Positions 1 to 10,847 of a stretch of 64,000 nt of DNA are shown here, in pieces (position 1 is the stretch's first letter; every line of letters starts with the position of its first letter). The notes beneath the pieces were generated by a model. That model had not been told where the DNA came from, did not search any database, and worked only from the letters and a program-made list of their open reading frames with translations. A program made the position numbers and the translations under genes. Location: positions 32,564 through 96,563 of the forward strand of contig CAJYVI010000020.1 in NCBI GenBank assembly GCA_913778145.1, read 5' to 3'. Source of the DNA: an uncultured Pseudocitrobacter sp. (GTDB taxonomy: Bacteria > Pseudomonadota > Gammaproteobacteria > Enterobacterales > Enterobacteriaceae).

Positions 1-2
1 AC

Positions 3-56
3 ACGGACGGGAAAATCAGTAAAGTTTACGACGGCGAAATCTTCTATCACCGTTAA
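3..56 (+). CDS. C-terminal end of an unidentified upstream gene
   Basis: One frame is open from the window edge to a TAA at 54-56 and would give 17 residues ending in GEIFYHR. It is followed directly by a perfect hairpin, as expected for the end of a plus-strand gene convergent with mrp. I do not recognise the protein. A second plus-strand frame is also open here for a short distance, so the frame choice is tentative. Confidence 0.35.
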   Translation, partial: TDGKISKVYDGEIFYHR

Positions 57-63
57 TGAAAGG

Positions 64-90
64 GGCGCATAACCCGCCGGGTTATGCGCC
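64..90. terminator. Hairpin between the upstream gene and mrp
   Basis: The arms GGCGCATAACCC and GGGTTATGCGCC are perfectly complementary around a GCC loop. The hairpin lies 8 bases past the mrp stop codon and 8 past the upstream stop, so it can serve both convergent genes. There is no strong T-run on either side. Confidence 0.6.
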
Positions 91-97
91 TGAACGC

Positions 98-1207
98 TTA
101 TACCGCGCGGAAGGCAATTTCGCCGGGGATCACTTCACCCTGCCAGTAGAGCTGGGCAGCGGTTAAATCCGCCAGTCGACGATAAATCTGGGTAAATTCA
201 CTTTCCGGACGATTCACTACCGTTGGTGTGCCTTTATCGAGATCTTCACGCAGGCTGATGTGCAGCGGCATCTGACCAAGCAGCTGGGTATGATATTTCT
301 CCGCCAGTTTCTCTGCGCCGCCGGTACCGAAGATAGGCTCATGGTGACCACACTGGCTGCAGATATGCATGCTCATGTTTTCCACGATACCCAGCACCGG
401 CACTTCCACTTTCTCGAACATCACTATGCCTTTTTTGGCGTCGATAAGCGCGATGTCCTGCGGTGTGGTAACCACCACCGCGCCGGTGACCGGAATGTTT
501 TGCGCCAGCGTCAGTTGAATGTCACCGGTGCCCGGCGGCATATCCAGCACCAGATAATCGAGATCCGGCCAGATGGTTTCCTGCAGCATCTGCATCAACG
601 CCTTGCTGGCCATAGGGCCACGCCACACCATCGCGTTATCGTCGGTGACCAGATAACCAATGGAGTTTGTCGCCAGACCGTGGGCCATAATCGGCGCCAT
701 ATGGGTGCCGTCTGGGGAGGTCGGACGCTGATTTTCCGCGCCCAGCATGGTCGGAATCGACGGGCCGTAAATATCGGCATCCAGAATACCGACTTTCGCC
801 CCTTCCGCCGCCAGCGCCAACGCCAGGTTAACGGCAGTAGACGATTTTCCGACGCCGCCTTTACCGGAACTCACGGCAATGATGTTTTTCACACCATTCA
901 CGCCCGGCTGATTTTTAACGCGCTTCAGCGTGGCGATGTTGTGGGTCAGTTTCCAGTCAATGGCATTCGCACCGGTAATGCGAAGCAGGTCGGCACTGCA
1001 TTGCTCTTTCAGCTCTTCAAACGCGCTGTTCCAGACAAACGGCATTTGCAGCTCAATGTGCACGGTGCCATCCAGCAGCGCGACATGATGCAACGCCTTC
1101 AGCGTGGTGAGATTATGCTTCAATGTTGGGTGCTGAAAATTAGCCAGCGTCCCGGCAACCATCGCGCGCAGGCGCTCGGGGGATGTGGCCTGGGATTGAG
1201 AACTCAT
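98..1207 (-). CDS. mrp: Iron-sulfur cluster carrier ATPase Mrp (ApbC)
   Basis: A cytoplasmic P-loop NTPase that binds and passes on Fe-S clusters to apoproteins. The 369 residues match the E. coli length. An N-terminal MIP18-like domain (about 1-95) is followed by a deviant Walker A, SSGKGGVGKS at 113-122, a Walker B region with DADIYGPS at 143-150, and the CSQC pair (C283, C286) that holds the cluster at the dimer interface. It is divergent from metG across 135 bases, the arrangement conserved in enterobacteria. The start ATG at 1207 is preceded on the minus strand by an AAAGGAGT-type ribosome site. Confidence 0.96.
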   Translation of the reverse strand: MSSQSQATSPERLRAMVAGTLANFQHPTLKHNLTTLKALHHVALLDGTVHIELQMPFVWNSAFEELKEQCSADLLRITGANAIDWKLTHNIATLKRVKNQPGVNGVKNIIAVSSGKGGVGKSSTAVNLALALAAEGAKVGILDADIYGPSIPTMLGAENQRPTSPDGTHMAPIMAHGLATNSIGYLVTDDNAMVWRGPMASKALMQMLQETIWPDLDYLVLDMPPGTGDIQLTLAQNIPVTGAVVVTTPQDIALIDAKKGIVMFEKVEVPVLGIVENMSMHICSQCGHHEPIFGTGGAEKLAEKYHTQLLGQMPLHISLREDLDKGTPTVVNRPESEFTQIYRRLADLTAAQLYWQGEVIPGEIAFRAV

Positions 1208-1342
1208 CCCGACTCCTTTGTTCTTGTGGGTAAACCTTCGTTGAACAAGTTTACCTGAAAGACCTCGGTTTGTGCTTACTTAATAATGCCCCTTTTGGTA
1301 ATATCGAAAACCCTTTTCACTACATAAGAAGTAATGTTCATT

Positions 1343-3376
1343 ATGACTCAAGTCGCGAAGAAAATTCTGGTAACGTGCGCTCTGCCGTACGCCAACGGCT
1401 CAATCCACCTCGGCCACATGCTGGAGCATATCCAGGCTGATGTCTGGGTCCGTTACCAGCGAATGCGCGGCCACCAGGTAAACTTCATCTGCGCGGACGA
1501 TGCACACGGCACGCCGATCATGCTGAAAGCTCAGCAGCTCGGGATTACCCCAGAGCAGATGATTGCCGAAATGAGTCAGGAACATCAGACCGATTTTGCT
1601 GGCTTCAACATTAGCTACGACAACTACCACTCGACGCACAGTGACGAAAACCGCGAGCTGTCGGAGCTTATCTATGGTCGCCTGAAAGAGAACGGTTTTA
1701 TCAAAAACCGCACCATCTCTCAGCTTTACGATCCGGAAAAAGGCATGTTCCTGCCGGACCGTTTCGTGAAAGGCACCTGCCCGAAATGTAAATCACCGGA
1801 TCAGTACGGCGATAACTGCGAAGTGTGCGGTGCGACCTACAGCCCAACCGAACTGATCGAACCGAAATCGGTGGTTTCCGGTGCGACGCCGGTGATGCGT
1901 GAATCTGAGCACTTCTTCTTCGACCTGCCCTCCTTCAGCGAAATGCTGCAAGCGTGGACCCGCAGCGGCGCGTTGCAGGAGCAGGTAGCGAACAAAATGC
2001 AGGAGTGGTTTGAATCCGGCCTGCAACAGTGGGACATCTCCCGCGATGCGCCGTACTTCGGTTTCGAAATTCCGAACGCGCCGGGCAAATATTTCTACGT
2101 CTGGCTGGACGCGCCAATCGGCTACATGGGTTCTTTCAAAAACCTGTGTGATAAGCGCGGTGACACTACCAGCTTTGATGATTACTGGAAGAAAGACTCC
2201 GACGCGGAGCTGTATCACTTCATCGGTAAAGATATCGTCTACTTCCACAGCCTGTTCTGGCCTGCCATGCTGGAAGGCAGTAACTTCCGTAAGCCAACTA
2301 ACCTGTTCGTACACGGTTATGTGACGGTGAACGGCGCGAAGATGTCAAAATCACGCGGCACCTTCATCAAAGCCAGCACCTGGCTGAACCACTTCGATGC
2401 CGACAGCCTGCGTTACTACTACACCGCCAAGCTCTCTTCACGCATCGATGATATTGACCTCAACCTGGAAGACTTCATCCAGCGCGTGAACGCCGATATC
2501 GTCAACAAAGTGGTTAACCTGGCCTCGCGTAACGCCGGCTTTATCAACAAGCGTTTCGATGGCGTGCTGTCTGCTGAGCTGGCCGATCCTGAGCTGTATA
2601 AAACCTTCACCGACGCGGCTGCCGCGATTGGCGAAGCCTGGGATAGCCGCGAATTTGGCAAAGCCATCCGCGAAATCATGGCACTGGCTGACGTGGCTAA
2701 CCGCTACGTTGACGAACAGGCACCGTGGGTGGTCGCGAAACAGGAAGGCCGCGATGCCGACCTGCAGGCTATCTGCACCATGGGCCTGAACATGTTCCGC
2801 GTGCTGATGACCTGGCTGAAACCGGTCCTGCCTTCACTGAGCGAACGTGCTGAAGCGTTCCTCAATACCCAGCTTGAGTGGGATGCTATCGCCCAGCCGC
2901 TGCTGTCGCATAAAGTGAATCCGTTCAAAGCGCTCTACAACCGCATCGAAACCAAACAGGTTGAAGCGCTGGTTGAGGCGTCGAAAGAAGAAGTGAAAGC
3001 CGCTGCGGCACCGGTCACCGGCCCGCTGGCGGACGATCCGATCCAGGAAACCATCACCTTTGACGATTTCGCCAAAGTGGATATGCGCGTGGCGCTGATT
3101 GAAAACGCAGAGTTCGTTGACGGCTCCGATAAACTGCTGCGCCTGACGCTGGATCTCGGCGGTGAGAAACGCAATGTCTTCTCCGGCATTCGTTCTGCGT
3201 ACCCGGATCCTGAAGCGCTGATTGGCCGCCTGACGGTAATGGTTGCCAACCTGGCACCGCGTAAAATGCGCTTCGGCATCTCCGAAGGGATGGTGATGGC
3301 CGCAGGCCCTGGCGGGAAAGATATCTTCCTGTTAAGCCCGGACAGTGGCGCAAAACCTGGTCAGCAGGTGAAATAA
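1343..3376 (+). CDS. metG: Methionyl-tRNA synthetase
   Basis: Charges elongator and initiator tRNA-Met in the cytoplasm. The protein is 677 residues from the ATG at 1343, the E. coli MetG length; an in-frame upstream ATG at 1334 would add only three residues and does not fit the family. Visible are the class I HIGH-type signature HLGH near residue 22, the zinc knuckle with [17 protein letters not shown], the KMSKS loop near 332, and the C-terminal tRNA-binding EMAP/OB domain (about 575-677) used for dimerisation. Translation product is intact and strongly conserved. Confidence 0.97.
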   Translation: MTQVAKKILVTCALPYANGSIHLGHMLEHIQADVWVRYQRMRGHQVNFICADDAHGTPIMLKAQQLGITPEQMIAEMSQEHQTDFAGFNISYDNYHSTHSDENRELSELIYGRLKENGFIKNRTISQLYDPEKGMFLPDRFVKGTCPKCKSPDQYGDNCEVCGATYSPTELIEPKSVVSGATPVMRESEHFFFDLPSFSEMLQAWTRSGALQEQVANKMQEWFESGLQQWDISRDAPYFGFEIPNAPGKYFYVWLDAPIGYMGSFKNLCDKRGDTTSFDDYWKKDSDAELYHFIGKDIVYFHSLFWPAMLEGSNFRKPTNLFVHGYVTVNGAKMSKSRGTFIKASTWLNHFDADSLRYYYTAKLSSRIDDIDLNLEDFIQRVNADIVNKVVNLASRNAGFINKRFDGVLSAELADPELYKTFTDAAAAIGEAWDSREFGKAIREIMALADVANRYVDEQAPWVVAKQEGRDADLQAICTMGLNMFRVLMTWLKPVLPSLSERAEAFLNTQLEWDAIAQPLLSHKVNPFKALYNRIETKQVEALVEASKEEVKAAAAPVTGPLADDPIQETITFDDFAKVDMRVALIENAEFVDGSDKLLRLTLDLGGEKRNVFSGIRSAYPDPEALIGRLTVMVANLAPRKMRFGISEGMVMAAGPGGKDIFLLSPDSGAKPGQQVK

Positions 3377-3388
3377 CCTTCCGCTTAA

Positions 3389-3407
3389 AGCGCTGCTCCG
3401 GCAGCGC
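3389..3407 (+). repeat. Direct repeat copy 1, truncated metG terminator hairpin
   Basis: The 19 bases AGCGCTGCTCCGGCAGCGC form a hairpin 12 bases after the metG stop but lack a T-run. An identical copy with a T-run lies at 3543-3561, on the far side of a REP element. Confidence 0.7.
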
Positions 3408-3436
3408 CCGGATTACTGACAACGTGCGCGTTGTTC

Positions 3437-3539
<103 letters not shown>

Positions 3540-3542
3540 CTC

Positions 3543-3568
3543 AGCGCTGCTCCGGCAGCGCTTTTTTT
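3543..3568 (+). terminator. Rho-independent terminator of metG (direct repeat copy 2)
   Basis: Stem AGCGCTGC / GCAGCGCT with a TCCG loop is followed directly by seven T. The stem sequence is identical to the one at 3389-3407, which suggests that the REP pair between them was inserted into or duplicated this terminator. Confidence 0.85.
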
Positions 3569-3652
3569 ATGAATTCTGAAAAATGCCGTACTGCTATGCT
3601 TTTTTCTTTTAGCCTATATGATAATAGTTTGCATTTGCTAAAAGGAACTCTC

Positions 3653-4165
3653 ATGCGCAAACTCCGCCCTACCCTCACACTGATTACCCTCTGCCTCGCA
3701 GGCAGCCTTATCGGCTGCGACAATAAAGATACCCCGAAAGAGCCGCAGACCTATATCCAGAGCATTGCCGCCAGCAACACGCCGGAGGAAAAAGTCACCT
3801 TTTTTAACGCCGTAAATGGTGTTGAGATAAAAGTGACCTATTACTACAAAGGGGATGTTGTCCTGCGCCAGGACGTCGATAACAAAATGAGCTATGCAAG
3901 CGCAGGCGTGAGCAACAAAGAGGAAGCGCACCGGCGATTTGATCAGATCAGTAACGCCTACAAAAATACGACGGGTGTGACGGAGACCATTAATTATCAG
4001 GACGACTATGTTACGGAAAACATCATCGTTGATTACACCAAAGCGAATATCAGTGAGCTGTGTAAACTACCTGGCACATCATTGACCGATTGCAATGCGC
4101 AGTATCTTTCTATGCTGCTGTCCGAGAAGATGGTGCTAAAACAGGGATTTAAGAAGCAGGAGTAG
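3653..4165 (+). CDS. yehR: DUF1307 lipoprotein, YehR-like
   Basis: A 170-residue predicted lipoprotein. The signal peptide ends in the lipobox LIGC (C22), so the mature protein should be lipid-anchored in the envelope. The VTYYYKGD and VTETINYQDDYVTE segments resemble E. coli YehR (DUF1307), and the gene lies next to yehS as in E. coli. Function is unknown for the family. The ATG at 3653 has an AAAAGGAAC ribosome site; an in-frame upstream start at 3569 would destroy the signal peptide and begins right after the metG terminator. Two extra Cys near the C terminus could form a disulfide. Confidence 0.75.
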   Translation: MRKLRPTLTLITLCLAGSLIGCDNKDTPKEPQTYIQSIAASNTPEEKVTFFNAVNGVEIKVTYYYKGDVVLRQDVDNKMSYASAGVSNKEEAHRRFDQISNAYKNTTGVTETINYQDDYVTENIIVDYTKANISELCKLPGTSLTDCNAQYLSMLLSEKMVLKQGFKKQE

Positions 4166-4187
4166 GCAGGGAACACCACTATTTTAT

Positions 4188-4222
4188 CGATTATTCGACT
4201 CGAAAAATGAGTCGAATAATCG
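4188..4222. terminator. Inverted repeat between yehR and yehS
   Basis: Perfect 14-base arms, CGATTATTCGACTC and GAGTCGAATAATCG, around a seven-base loop lie between the convergent yehR and yehS stops. There is only a weak T-rich flank. It probably works as a shared terminator. Confidence 0.6.
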
Positions 4223-4246
4223 CTGTAATCACCTCAGCAAGCGTAA

Positions 4247-4717
4247 TCAGCTTTTCGCCGCGTGCTCACGTACCGCCAGGCCGCGCAGGAAATAACGCAG
4301 GAACTGGTCGCCGCATTCGCGGAAGTTTTTGTGGTCTGGCGCGCGCATCATGGCGGTGATTTCCGGCATCGAGACGCGGAATTTCTGCTCGGTCAGGATC
4401 GCGAGAATATCATCCGTTTTCAGGGAAAAGGCGATACGCAGCTTTTTGAGCATGATGTTGTTGTTTACGCGACGTTCAACCGCCAGCGCAGGCGCAGATT
4501 TATCGCGGCCGCGTTTTTCGTAAATTAGCCCGTTCAGGAAGCAGGACAGCATAATATCCGGGCAGCGTACAAACCCCTCTTCATCTTCTTTGCGCAACCA
4601 GGGTGCCAGCTGCTCGGCGGTGACCACGGTGTCGCCCAGCGCAAAAATACGCAGCAGATCTTGATTGTTCATTTTCAGGATGTAGCGCACGCTACGTAAA
4701 ATATCGTTACTGACCAT
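4247..4717 (-). CDS. yehS: DUF1456 protein YehS
   Basis: A cytoplasmic protein of 156 residues, the E. coli YehS length, made of two similar DUF1456 halves. Each half begins with an N-[DN]-[IM]-L-R/K-pattern, for example MVSNDILRSVRYIL at the start and NNIMLKKLRIAF in the middle. No catalytic motif is visible and the family function is unknown. It lies 45 bases downstream of btsR in the same direction and may be cotranscribed with btsSR. Confidence 0.88.
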   Translation of the reverse strand: MVSNDILRSVRYILKMNNQDLLRIFALGDTVVTAEQLAPWLRKEDEEGFVRCPDIMLSCFLNGLIYEKRGRDKSAPALAVERRVNNNIMLKKLRIAFSLKTDDILAILTEQKFRVSMPEITAMMRAPDHKNFRECGDQFLRYFLRGLAVREHAAKS

Positions 4718-4762
4718 AGTGCCTTCGGTAATGAAAAATGCGGTCGGCTAGTTTAACACGAT

Positions 4763-5482
4763 TTACAGGCCCAACGCCTCTTTCAGGCTTTTTAAGTAGC
4801 GTCGGCTGACCGGCACGGTTTGCCCGTTGCGCAGCAGCAGTTCGGCCTGGCCGTTGTCTTCCAGCCGAATTTCCTGCAGATGCGCCATATTCACGAGGTA
4901 CTGGCGATGGCAACGCAGAAGCGGCGTGCGCTGTTCCAGCGTTCTTAACGTTAGCTCGGTGAATCCTTCTTTCCCTTCATGGTTGGTGACGTAAACGCCG
5001 CTCATGCGGCTGCTGACAAACGCCACATCATCCATTTGCAACAACCAGATACGGCTATGCCCGGAACAGGGAATGAATTTCAGCGCTTCCTGATTCTCAG
5101 TCAGCGCGGCGATATCCTGCACGTTACGTTCCTGACGTAAACGGGTAAGCGTTTTCTCCAGCCGTTTTTCTTCAATCGGCTTGAGAAGGTAATCGAAGGC
5201 GTGCTCCTCGAAAGCTTTAACCGCATATTCATCGAATGCGGTCAGAAACACGATATACGGGCGATGTTCCGGATCGAGCATGCCGACCATCTCCAGCCCG
5301 CTGATACGCGGCATCTGAATATCAAGGAACAGCACGTCAGGATGAAGTTTATGTACCGCGCCAATCGCTTCTACCGCGTTACCACACTCGCCGACAATCT
5401 CCACGTCCGGCTGCGCCTGTAATAACACCCGCAGATTCTCCCGCGCCAACGGTTCATCATCGACAATCAGCACTTTTATCAT
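4763..5482 (-). CDS. btsR: Response regulator BtsR (YehT), LytTR type
   Basis: DNA-binding partner of the pyruvate sensor BtsS; in E. coli it activates the pyruvate importer btsT (yjiY). The 239 residues hold a receiver domain with phospho-acceptor D54 in LFLDIQMP, acidic pocket residues D8/D9 and a conserved K near 104 (LLKPIEE), then a C-terminal LytTR domain (about 137-239). Its ATG overlaps the btsS stop by four bases, so the two genes are translationally coupled. Confidence 0.95.
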   Translation of the reverse strand: MIKVLIVDDEPLARENLRVLLQAQPDVEIVGECGNAVEAIGAVHKLHPDVLFLDIQMPRISGLEMVGMLDPEHRPYIVFLTAFDEYAVKAFEEHAFDYLLKPIEEKRLEKTLTRLRQERNVQDIAALTENQEALKFIPCSGHSRIWLLQMDDVAFVSSRMSGVYVTNHEGKEGFTELTLRTLEQRTPLLRCHRQYLVNMAHLQEIRLEDNGQAELLLRNGQTVPVSRRYLKSLKEALGL

Positions 5483-7164
5483 GCGTTCTCCTCCAGAGGC
5501 AGCCTTAGGGTGATACGGGTGAAAATATCGGGTTCGCAGGCGACGTTAATCCCGCAGTCATTACCAAAACGCGCGCGCAGGCGCTTATCCACAAGGCTCA
5601 TACCCAGCCCGCTGGCCTGTGCGTTCGGCTGATACAGCCCGGCGTTGTCTTCAATCGCCAGCAGCAAATGTTGTCCCTCACGGCTGGCGTTTATTCGAAT
5701 TTCGCCGACGCCCAACAGTTGCGAAGTGCCGTGCTTAATCGCATTCTCCACAATCGGTTGCAGGGTGAAGGCCGGAAGCCGCAGATGCGCCAGCGCTTCG
5801 GGCACGTGCAGTTGAACCTGTAAATTTTCCTGAAAACGCGCTTTTTCGATTTGCAGATACGCATTCACATGCTCAATTTCATCGGCCAGCGTCACAATCT
5901 CTGACGGGCGTTTCAGGTTCTTGCGGAAAAAGGTGGAGAGATACTGCACCAGTTGGCTTGCTTGTTCGCTGTCGCGTCGAATCACCGCTTTCAACGTATT
6001 GAGGGCGTTAAACAGAAAGTGGGGATTGACCTGCGCATGCAACAGTTTGATTTCCGACTGCGTGAGCAGCGCTTTTTGCCGCTCATATTGCCCCGCCAGA
6101 ATTTGCGCCGACAGCAGTTGGGCTATCCCCTCGCCTAACGTACGGTTGATTGAGCTGAACAGGCGATTTTTAGCTTCATACAGTTTAATGGTGCCAATAA
6201 TGCGCTGGTTCTCACCGCGCAATGGAATAACCAGCGTTGAGCCGAGCTTACACTGCGGATGAATCGAGCAGCGATACGGCACTTCATTACCATCGGCATA
6301 TACCACTTCGCCGGTTTCAATCGCTTTTTGGGTATAGCTCGAAGAGATAGGCTTGCCGGGAAGGTGGTGATCTTCCCCGATTCCGGTAAAGGCCAGCAGA
6401 CGTTCGCGATCGGTAATCGCCACCGCGCCGATATCCAGTTCCTGGATCAGCACCTGCGCCACCTTCATACTGTTCTCTTCGTTAAACCCCTGGCGCAAAA
6501 TCCCTTCCGTCGACGCCGCCACTTTCAACGCGGTAGCGGAAAATGCCGAGGTGTATTTTTCAAACATCGCGCGTTTGTCGAGCAGAATACGCATAAACAG
6601 CGCGGCCCCGACGGTGTTAGTCACCATCATCGGCGCGGCAATGCTTTGCACGAGGTGAAAGGCATCCTGGAACGGACGGGCAATCAACAGGATAATCAGC
6701 ATCTGCACCATCTCGGCGAAGAACGTAATCGCCCCGGCAGTCCAGGGGCTAAAGACTTTATCCGGACGCCCTCGTTTCACCAGCATGCTGTGCACCAGAC
6801 CACCCAACAGACCTTCGACGATGGTAGAGATCATACAGCTTAGCGCCGTCATGCCGCCCATCGAATAACGATGCAAACCGCCGGTGAGGCCCACTAAGCC
6901 CCCCACCACCGGTCCACCGAGCAGGCCGCCCATCACCGCACCAATAGCGCGAGTGTTAGCAATGGAATCTTCGATATGCAGGCCAAAATAGGTGCCGAGA
7001 ATGCAGAAAATTGAGAACGTGACGTAGCACAGAAGCTTATGCGGCAAGCGCACGGTGACCTGCATCAACGGGATGAACAGGCGCGTTTTACTCATTAACC
7101 ACGCAATTACCAAAAACACGCACATCTGCTGAAGCAGCAGCAACACCAGATCAAATTCGTACAT
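5479..7164 (-). CDS. btsS: Pyruvate-responsive sensor kinase BtsS (YehU)
   Basis: A 561-residue inner-membrane histidine kinase of the LytS family. The N terminus is a multi-helix 5TM-5TMR domain that senses external pyruvate, followed by a GAF domain (about 215-355) and a His_kinase domain whose phosphorylated His lies in [12 protein letters not shown], then an HATPase with [13 protein letters not shown] start it at the ATG at 7164 (MYEFD), matching the E. coli length, rather than five codons upstream. mlrA, which flanks it in E. coli, is missing here. Confidence 0.95.
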   Translation of the reverse strand: MYEFDLVLLLLQQMCVFLVIAWLMSKTRLFIPLMQVTVRLPHKLLCYVTFSIFCILGTYFGLHIEDSIANTRAIGAVMGGLLGGPVVGGLVGLTGGLHRYSMGGMTALSCMISTIVEGLLGGLVHSMLVKRGRPDKVFSPWTAGAITFFAEMVQMLIILLIARPFQDAFHLVQSIAAPMMVTNTVGAALFMRILLDKRAMFEKYTSAFSATALKVAASTEGILRQGFNEENSMKVAQVLIQELDIGAVAITDRERLLAFTGIGEDHHLPGKPISSSYTQKAIETGEVVYADGNEVPYRCSIHPQCKLGSTLVIPLRGENQRIIGTIKLYEAKNRLFSSINRTLGEGIAQLLSAQILAGQYERQKALLTQSEIKLLHAQVNPHFLFNALNTLKAVIRRDSEQASQLVQYLSTFFRKNLKRPSEIVTLADEIEHVNAYLQIEKARFQENLQVQLHVPEALAHLRLPAFTLQPIVENAIKHGTSQLLGVGEIRINASREGQHLLLAIEDNAGLYQPNAQASGLGMSLVDKRLRARFGNDCGINVACEPDIFTRITLRLPLEENA

Positions 7165-7374
7165 ACCCGAAAACCACAAGACTTATGAAGCTGCGTAACA
7201 TACACCGAGTGAACATAACTTTCTTTGAAGCCATGCAAAAAAAGGTGAAAAAGCGGCCACAATCACATTTTTCATGCGTGTGACGGGTAAGTCATGCTTA
7301 AAAAAACATCGTTTCCAGGATGCACCATTCGTTTGCCTGCAAATTAATGGTTCATTAACATCCATGCTTCGCAG

Positions 7375-7380
7375 TATAAT
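7375..7380 (+). promoter_or_regulatory. Putative -10 box of yohO
   Basis: A perfect TATAAT lies 27 bases before the yohO ATG, giving a short leader that contains the ribosome site TAAGGAG. The -35 region is weak (TTCATT about 18 bases upstream). Inferred from sequence only. Confidence 0.4.
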
Positions 7381-7406
7381 CCTTTAATTAACATAAGGAG
7401 CACACT

Positions 7407-7520
7407 ATGAAGCCAGCTAAACTTGCCGTCGTGGCGCTATTTCTGTTCATGGCCGTCAGCGGAATTGGCGGGGTGATGCTCGCGGGCTATTCGTTCATTG
7501 TTCGCGGCGGAATCGGCTGA
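7407..7520 (+). CDS. yohO: Small membrane protein YohO
   Basis: A 37-codon gene with a strong ribosome site (TAAGGAG, six bases before ATG). The product is one hydrophobic helix with [20 protein letters not shown] and a basic tail containing VRGGIG, matching the YohO family of single-span inner-membrane proteins of unknown role. It lies in its E. coli position next to yehW and overlaps the yehW 3' end on the opposite strand by 26 bases. Its conservation argues that it is translated in spite of its size. Confidence 0.85.
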   Translation: MKPAKLAVVALFLFMAVSGIGGVMLAGYSFIVRGGIG

Positions 7521-8232
7521 GCCAGCGGCTCAGGCGCTCAAACGCGCGGTCGACAATCAACGCCGCCAGCGCGACCAGGATCGCCCCTTGCAACACATAC
7601 GCCGTGTTAAAACCGCTAAGCCCTATAATAATGGGCGTACCGAGTGTGTTTGCACCAACGGTCGAGGCGATCGTTGCCGTGCCGATATTAATAATGACTG
7701 ACGTACGAATACCCGCCAGCATCACCGGTGCCGCCAGCGGAAGTTCCACTTTCAGCAGGCGCTGAGAGCTGCTCATCCCCATCCCTTGCGCAACGCTACT
7801 TACCCCGGCGGGCACCGATGCCAGCCCGGCAAGCGTGCCCTGAAGAATCGGTAAAACCCCGTAGAGAATTAATGCAATCACCGCCGGTTGCTGGCCAAAA
7901 CCCATCACCGGAACGGCGATCGCCAGTACCGCAACGGGCGGGAATGTTTGGCCCATGGCAGCTATGGTCTCGACCAGCGGGCGAAACTCTTTGCCCGCAT
8001 CACGCGTCACCGCAATGCCTGCGCCAGTGCCCAACACTATCGCCACCAGGCTAGAGACGCCCACCAGCCAGAAATGCGCCAACGTCAGCGAGGCAAAGCT
8101 TTCCTGCTGATAGAGCGGGCGTGACTGTTCCGGAAACAGCGCATGAAAAAAGGGCTCGCTGTGCGGTAAAACGAGTAAGAGCGCAAGGAAAGCCAGCACA
8201 AGCCAGAGCAGCGGATCACGCAGAAATCTCAC
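7495..8232 (-). CDS. yehW: Osmoprotectant ABC transporter permease YehW
   Basis: Inner-membrane permease of the OsmF/YehZYXW-type uptake system for betaine-like compounds. I start it at GTG 8232 ([10 protein letters not shown]), giving 245 residues like E. coli YehW. A strong GAGGAG ribosome site lies seven bases upstream, and the start sits 17 bases inside the end of yehX, consistent with translational coupling. A further upstream ATG at 8295 would add 21 residues of yehX-frame-shifted, non-family sequence. The permease signature EAA-like loop, with [18 protein letters not shown], contacts YehX. Confidence 0.9.
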   Translation of the reverse strand: MRFLRDPLLWLVLAFLALLLVLPHSEPFFHALFPEQSRPLYQQESFASLTLAHFWLVGVSSLVAIVLGTGAGIAVTRDAGKEFRPLVETIAAMGQTFPPVAVLAIAVPVMGFGQQPAVIALILYGVLPILQGTLAGLASVPAGVSSVAQGMGMSSSQRLLKVELPLAAPVMLAGIRTSVIINIGTATIASTVGANTLGTPIIIGLSGFNTAYVLQGAILVALAALIVDRAFERLSRWLSRFRREQ

Positions 8233-9163
8233 CGTCGCCCTCCTCGCGCAGCAGATCGGCGAAGTGCAGCGCCCCGCAAATCTCACCGTTTTCATTCACC
8301 ACCGGCAGTGCCAGACGCCGCTGCGCCACGAATTGTGATAGCGCTTCGCGCAGCGACATGGATACCCGTAGAGGTTCACCCGGCACCCGTTCATCGCGAC
8401 GCTGATAATCCCCAACCTGACGCAGCGAAAGCAGACGCACGCCCAGCTCGCTTTGGCCGAAAAAGGTTCGCACAAATCTATTGGCTGGCTGCGTGAGCAT
8501 CTCCAGCGGCGTACCCTGCTGAACCACTTCGCCGTTATCCATCAAAATCAAATGGTCCGCCAGGCGCAGGGCTTCATCGATATCGTGCGTCACCAGAACA
8601 ATCGTGCGCCCCAGTAACTGGTGGATGCGACGCATCTCCTGCTGGAGAGCGCCACGCGTCACCGGGTCCAGCGCGCCGAAGGGTTCATCCATCAGCAACA
8701 CTTCCGGATCTGCCGCCAGCGCGCGTGCCACACCGACGCGTTGCTGCTGCCCACCGGAAAGCTGATGCGGATAGCGATCGCGTAGCTCGGGTTCAAGCCC
8801 CAGCAACGCCATCAGTTCATCAATACGCGCCTGGGTACGCGCTTTCGGCCACTTCAACAGCTGCGGTAAGGTGGCGATATTCTGCGCCACCGTCCAGTGA
8901 GGAAACAGGCCGATAGACTGGATGGCATAGCCCATTCGCCGCCGTAGCGCCAGCAGCGGTTGTTGGCGAATATCTTCTCCTGCGAAGCGGATGGTGCCGC
9001 TATCGTGGGCTTCCAGGCGATTAATCATCTTCAGGGTGGTCGATTTCCCGGAGCCGGAGGTACCAATCAGCACCGTAAAGGCGCCCTCCCTGAAATGCAG
9101 AGTGAGATCTTTTACCGCTGCCCGGTCGCCAAAATATTTACTGACCTGCTGAAACTCAATCAC
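8216..9163 (-). CDS. yehX: Osmoprotectant ABC transporter ATPase YehX
   Basis: The ATP-binding subunit, 315 residues. Walker [10 protein letters not shown], the signature LSGGQQQR, Walker B VLLMDEP and switch VLVTHD are all intact. A C-terminal extension (about 245-315) carries a CBS-type domain, as in ProV/OpuA-like ATPases that sense ionic strength. It overlaps yehY by eight bases upstream and yehW by 17 bases downstream, so the three form one operon. The cognate binding protein gene yehZ is displaced by about 7.7 kb. Confidence 0.95.
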   Translation of the reverse strand: MIEFQQVSKYFGDRAAVKDLTLHFREGAFTVLIGTSGSGKSTTLKMINRLEAHDSGTIRFAGEDIRQQPLLALRRRMGYAIQSIGLFPHWTVAQNIATLPQLLKWPKARTQARIDELMALLGLEPELRDRYPHQLSGGQQQRVGVARALAADPEVLLMDEPFGALDPVTRGALQQEMRRIHQLLGRTIVLVTHDIDEALRLADHLILMDNGEVVQQGTPLEMLTQPANRFVRTFFGQSELGVRLLSLRQVGDYQRRDERVPGEPLRVSMSLREALSQFVAQRRLALPVVNENGEICGALHFADLLREEGDGEISA

Positions 9164-10316
9164 CCTGCACTCCTTTCACTAACGCGAGGCACAAACCAAA
9201 CAGCGCATCGGTGATAACCGCTAACGCCACCACCGGGATAACGCCCAGTAACACGAGATCCAGCGCGCTACTCAGCAGCCCCTGGAAGACCAGCGCGCCG
9301 AAACCTCCCGCACCGATCAACGCCGCTACAACGGCCATGCCGACCGTTTGCACAGCCACCACCCGCAGGCTGCGCAGTAAAACCGGCAAGGCCAGCGGAA
9401 GCTGCACCTTCCAGAAACGCTGCCCGCTCCCCATGCCCATTGCCCGCGCGCTTTCCAGCACATCCTGTGGTACCTGCTGCATCCCCGCCACTACGCCGCG
9501 AACCAGCGGTAACAGCGCGTAGAGCACCAGCGCAATGAGTGCAGGCGTCAGGCCCGTTCCCGCCACACCCAGACGCGCAAGCCACGGGAACTGTTGCACC
9601 AGGCCGGCCAGTGGCGCAATCAGCAGGCCGAATAAGGCTACGGAGGGAATGGTTTGAATCACATTAAGGACGGCAAAAACTTTGGTCTGACGCGCCGGGT
9701 GTCGCCAGCACCACAGGCCTAAAGGAATGCCGATCAGAAGACCAGGTAGCAGCGTACCGAACAGCAGCACCAGATGCTGCGCAAGCGCATCATTAAATAC
9801 TTCCTGACGATTGGCGTACTCTTTTAACAAGGAGAGCTGGTCGAGTTGTCCCATCCACAATAGCAACAGCGGTAGTAGCCAAATCTGTATTAGCAGGATC
9901 CAGCGCCAGAATGTACTGAGCCGTAACCGGCGTAATGTGTCACTACAGATTAGCAAAGCCAGCAATATCCAAAGCCAGAGTCCGCTTCCGGGAGAGGTTC
10001 GCGCGAGGGTACTTCCCGTTGACGCAAGCGTGTTCGCTACCTCTCCCACGGCCCACATTAGCAGAGTGAATAGTACTTGCCCCAGCACGAAGCTTGAGAT
10101 AATGGCACCACGCCCCGGTATAAAACTCAGGGCCATCAGCAGCGCCGGGAACGCAAACAACCACAGAGGACGAAACTCGCCAGTCTGCCATAGTGCAAGT
10201 GATTCCCCTGAAACAAGGCGGTTAGGTGCGTAGTTCACGAAAGGTAACAGCGCAGCAACTGATATCAGCAGGACGAGCAGAAACTGCACTCGATTGCAAC
10301 AAGCAGGTATCGTCAT
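9156..10316 (-). CDS. yehY: Osmoprotectant ABC transporter permease YehY
   Basis: The larger permease subunit, 386 residues against 385 in E. coli. Eight or more hydrophobic segments are visible, with an EAA-type loop containing [20 protein letters not shown] that pairs with YehX. It is now the first gene of the yehYXW transcription unit, because the fimbrial cluster lies between it and yehZ, the first gene of the E. coli operon. The ATG at 10316 starts [12 protein letters not shown]; transcription would have to come from the AT-rich gap upstream or from long read-through. Confidence 0.93.
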   Translation of the reverse strand: MTIPACCNRVQFLLVLLISVAALLPFVNYAPNRLVSGESLALWQTGEFRPLWLFAFPALLMALSFIPGRGAIISSFVLGQVLFTLLMWAVGEVANTLASTGSTLARTSPGSGLWLWILLALLICSDTLRRLRLSTFWRWILLIQIWLLPLLLLWMGQLDQLSLLKEYANRQEVFNDALAQHLVLLFGTLLPGLLIGIPLGLWCWRHPARQTKVFAVLNVIQTIPSVALFGLLIAPLAGLVQQFPWLARLGVAGTGLTPALIALVLYALLPLVRGVVAGMQQVPQDVLESARAMGMGSGQRFWKVQLPLALPVLLRSLRVVAVQTVGMAVVAALIGAGGFGALVFQGLLSSALDLVLLGVIPVVALAVITDALFGLCLALVKGVQGD

Positions 10317-10847
10317 TGAAGCGGTGATGTCCTTGTGTGGGTGGCAAGCGGCACCTTTTCTGGCAAGCGCCGCTTTCTGTGATGCTTAAATTCTCCCTTT
10401 ATGGCCAAGCGAGCCTCCCGATCCTCTACACATGATGAATTTTCAGTTTATACGCTTTCTCAGATTTAACCTGGCAAATTTGAATATTTTCTCGTCGGCG
10501 TAGTAGTTAAAATACGCCAGATCCAGTCGAATCCATGATTTATTAATTTACAAAACATAAAAATTAAACTCTTATTGTTGATAGAAAAATCTTATTTAAT
10601 CCGTAATGCAGATTAATCTTTTCTTTTTTACCGCATAAAAATGTTAATTTTTATATGTAAACAGTAAATACCGCCAACAAATGTTGCAGACATGATATTT
10701 TTGTCTATCTAACGAAGTTATCGGAACTTAAGATATCAACCTAGCCCTTTACAATCTAAAATAAACAGCCAGACTTTTCACTGTTTTAACACCAAAAGGA
10801 GATGATTCTTCTTTGCATTAAGAGAAAACCTTTAATGAGTTCTAACT
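10317..10847. other. 531-base AT-rich intergenic region, yehY to fimbrial regulator
   Basis: No coding frame of note. The yehY-proximal 120 bases are GC-balanced and contain a small inverted repeat (AAGCGGC at 10347 with GCCGCTT at 10369). From about 10430 the DNA turns strongly AT-rich, with long A/T runs typical of H-NS-bound, transferred fimbrial loci. Divergent promoters for yehYXW and for the regulator at 10848 should lie here, but I cannot assign -10/-35 boxes with confidence. Confidence 0.6.

Noticed and set aside
260..1258. Long open frame (332 codons) on the plus strand opposite mrp
   Set aside because: It is a shadow of mrp: His- and Arg-rich, no recognised domain, and antisense to a fully conserved gene.
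6259..6843. Open frame of 194 codons opposite btsS
   Set aside because: Antisense shadow of a conserved membrane kinase gene with no supporting features.
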